Of a DNA stretch of 64,000 nucleotides, positions 63,673 through 64,000 are shown piece by piece. The position numbers were made by a program, and so were the translations under genes. The notes under the pieces are model-generated. The model was not told the origin of the DNA and did no database searches. It worked only from the letters and a program-made list of their open reading frames with translations. Positions within the stretch are counted from its first letter, which is position 1. Every line of letters begins with the position of its first letter. This DNA is from Algoriphagus algorifonticola (lineage in GTDB: Bacteria; Bacteroidota; Bacteroidia; Cytophagales; Cyclobacteriaceae), in the NCBI RefSeq assembly GCF_007655305.1, contig NZ_VLOG01000039.1, positions 62,001 through 126,000 of the forward strand, read 5' to 3'.

Positions 63673-64000
63673 TTAGCGTAAGGCCTTAGTTACCAGCTCT
63701 TTGATTTTAGTACGGTCATTTTGATAATCAGCTAGGTCAATTAGCTCAATTTTTCGAAAATCAATGGGATGGCTCTCACTTTGAAGAGCTATATAACCAG
63801 CTTTTAGAGGGGTTCCATCGAGTTTAATCAAACTATCTAAGGGACTAACAATCCCTCCTCCAATCTGAGGTTTGTAGTAGGAAATAACGGTGTCTTTTTC
63901 CACCAAATGATGAATTTCTTCATCTCCCAAAACTATCAAATAGGCCTGAACCCATTGATCTCCATGATATGTTTTGGAAGTGGAATTGATACAATGAGGA
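63673..64000 (-). CDS. DUF1080 (3-keto-disaccharide hydrolase) protein, C-terminal part
   Basis: The reading frame continues past the window edge, so only the last 109 codons are present and the start is missing. The visible part reads HCINSTSKTYHGDQWVQAYL (split) then IGGGIVSPL and GYIALQSESHPIDFRKIELIDL, the concanavalin-like DUF1080 fold ending. DUF1080 proteins are usually exported and hydrolyse or bind glycosides, including 3-keto-sugars. A start at 63939 is only an internal TTG and should not be used. Confidence 0.85.
   Translation of the reverse strand, partial: PHCINSTSKTYHGDQWVQAYLIVLGDEEIHHLVEKDTVISYYKPQIGGGIVSPLDSLIKLDGTPLKAGYIALQSESHPIDFRKIELIDLADYQNDRTKIKELVTKALR

Noticed and set aside
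1-64000. tRNA, rRNA, riboswitch, insertion sequence, prophage or biosynthetic gene cluster
   Set aside because: I read the intergenic stretches by eye and saw no cloverleaf, known riboswitch core, transposase or phage gene; a covariance-model scan could still find a small RNA.

Overview
The window looks like an ordinary chromosomal segment from a Bacteroidota bacterium, most likely Cytophagales (an Algoriphagus/Cyclobacteriaceae-like organism). This is inferred from protein families, not from a database search. The evidence is: AT-rich DNA with Bacteroidota-type -7 boxes (TAnnTTTG) before several genes; families typical of the phylum (FadL-like and small outer-membrane barrels, WG-repeat protein, DUF1599, BT_3928-type DoxX protein, ligase-associated exonuclease, GNAT-nitrilase fusion, OsmC-hydrolase fusion, GH109-type oxidoreductase); many lipoproteins; and an almost complete lack of strong Shine-Dalgarno sites. 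I saw no rRNA, tRNA, CRISPR array, transposase, prophage or origin.

Layout. 1-4.6 kb: universal stress protein, then a leftward trio (MscS channel, outer-membrane barrel, Na/Pi cotransporter). 4.7-7.7 kb: GNAT-nitrilase fusion leading into kdsC-kdsA (Kdo synthesis). 7.7-10 kb: two L,D-transpeptidases of different families, convergent. 10.3-12.2 kb: pterin block (6-pyruvoyl-tetrahydropterin synthase, GTP cyclohydrolase I, an SDR lacking the usual catalytic tyrosine). 12.2-24 kb: small proteins, flavin reductase, ligase-associated exonuclease, guaA, periplasmic binding protein, hemL, M14 peptidase, YffB-like protein. 24-26.3 kb: divergent threonine 3-dehydrogenase and kbl. 26.5-30.5 kb: folP-cdaA (leftward) and DUF1599-DoxX-aroK (rightward). 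30.5-40.9 kb: FadL-like porin, glycine/serine-rich lipoprotein, proS, NfeD-FloA pair, WG-repeat protein, hemA, helix-hairpin-helix protein, HsdR-N nuclease domain. 40.9-51.9 kb: Crp/Fnr regulator, rhodanese, DUF547, then a tightly packed rightward run of FAD oxidoreductase, membrane polyferredoxin, two GT2 enzymes, a lipoprotein, a GT-C transferase and two paralogous lipoproteins. 52-56.2 kb: hydrolase-OsmC fusion, GH113-like hydrolase, DUF2892 membrane protein, GH109-like oxidoreductase. 56.2-63.5 kb (leftward): carotenoid oxygenase followed 3 bp later by a 1708-residue kinase-ATPase-GAF-adenylate cyclase. The right edge cuts a DUF1080 protein.

What looks most worth following: the redox-plus-glycosyltransferase operon (43.1-51.9 kb); the co-transcribed carotenoid oxygenase and giant kinase/cyclase; the pterin block; an approximately 155-bp dispersed intergenic repeat carrying GACCGAW heptamers, present twice in opposite orientation; three genes whose -7 box ends only 3-4 nt before the ATG, suggesting leaderless mRNAs; and several short palindromes upstream of single genes that look like operators. 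Every intergenic stretch is shorter than 300 bp; the longest (10028-10321) is described below.
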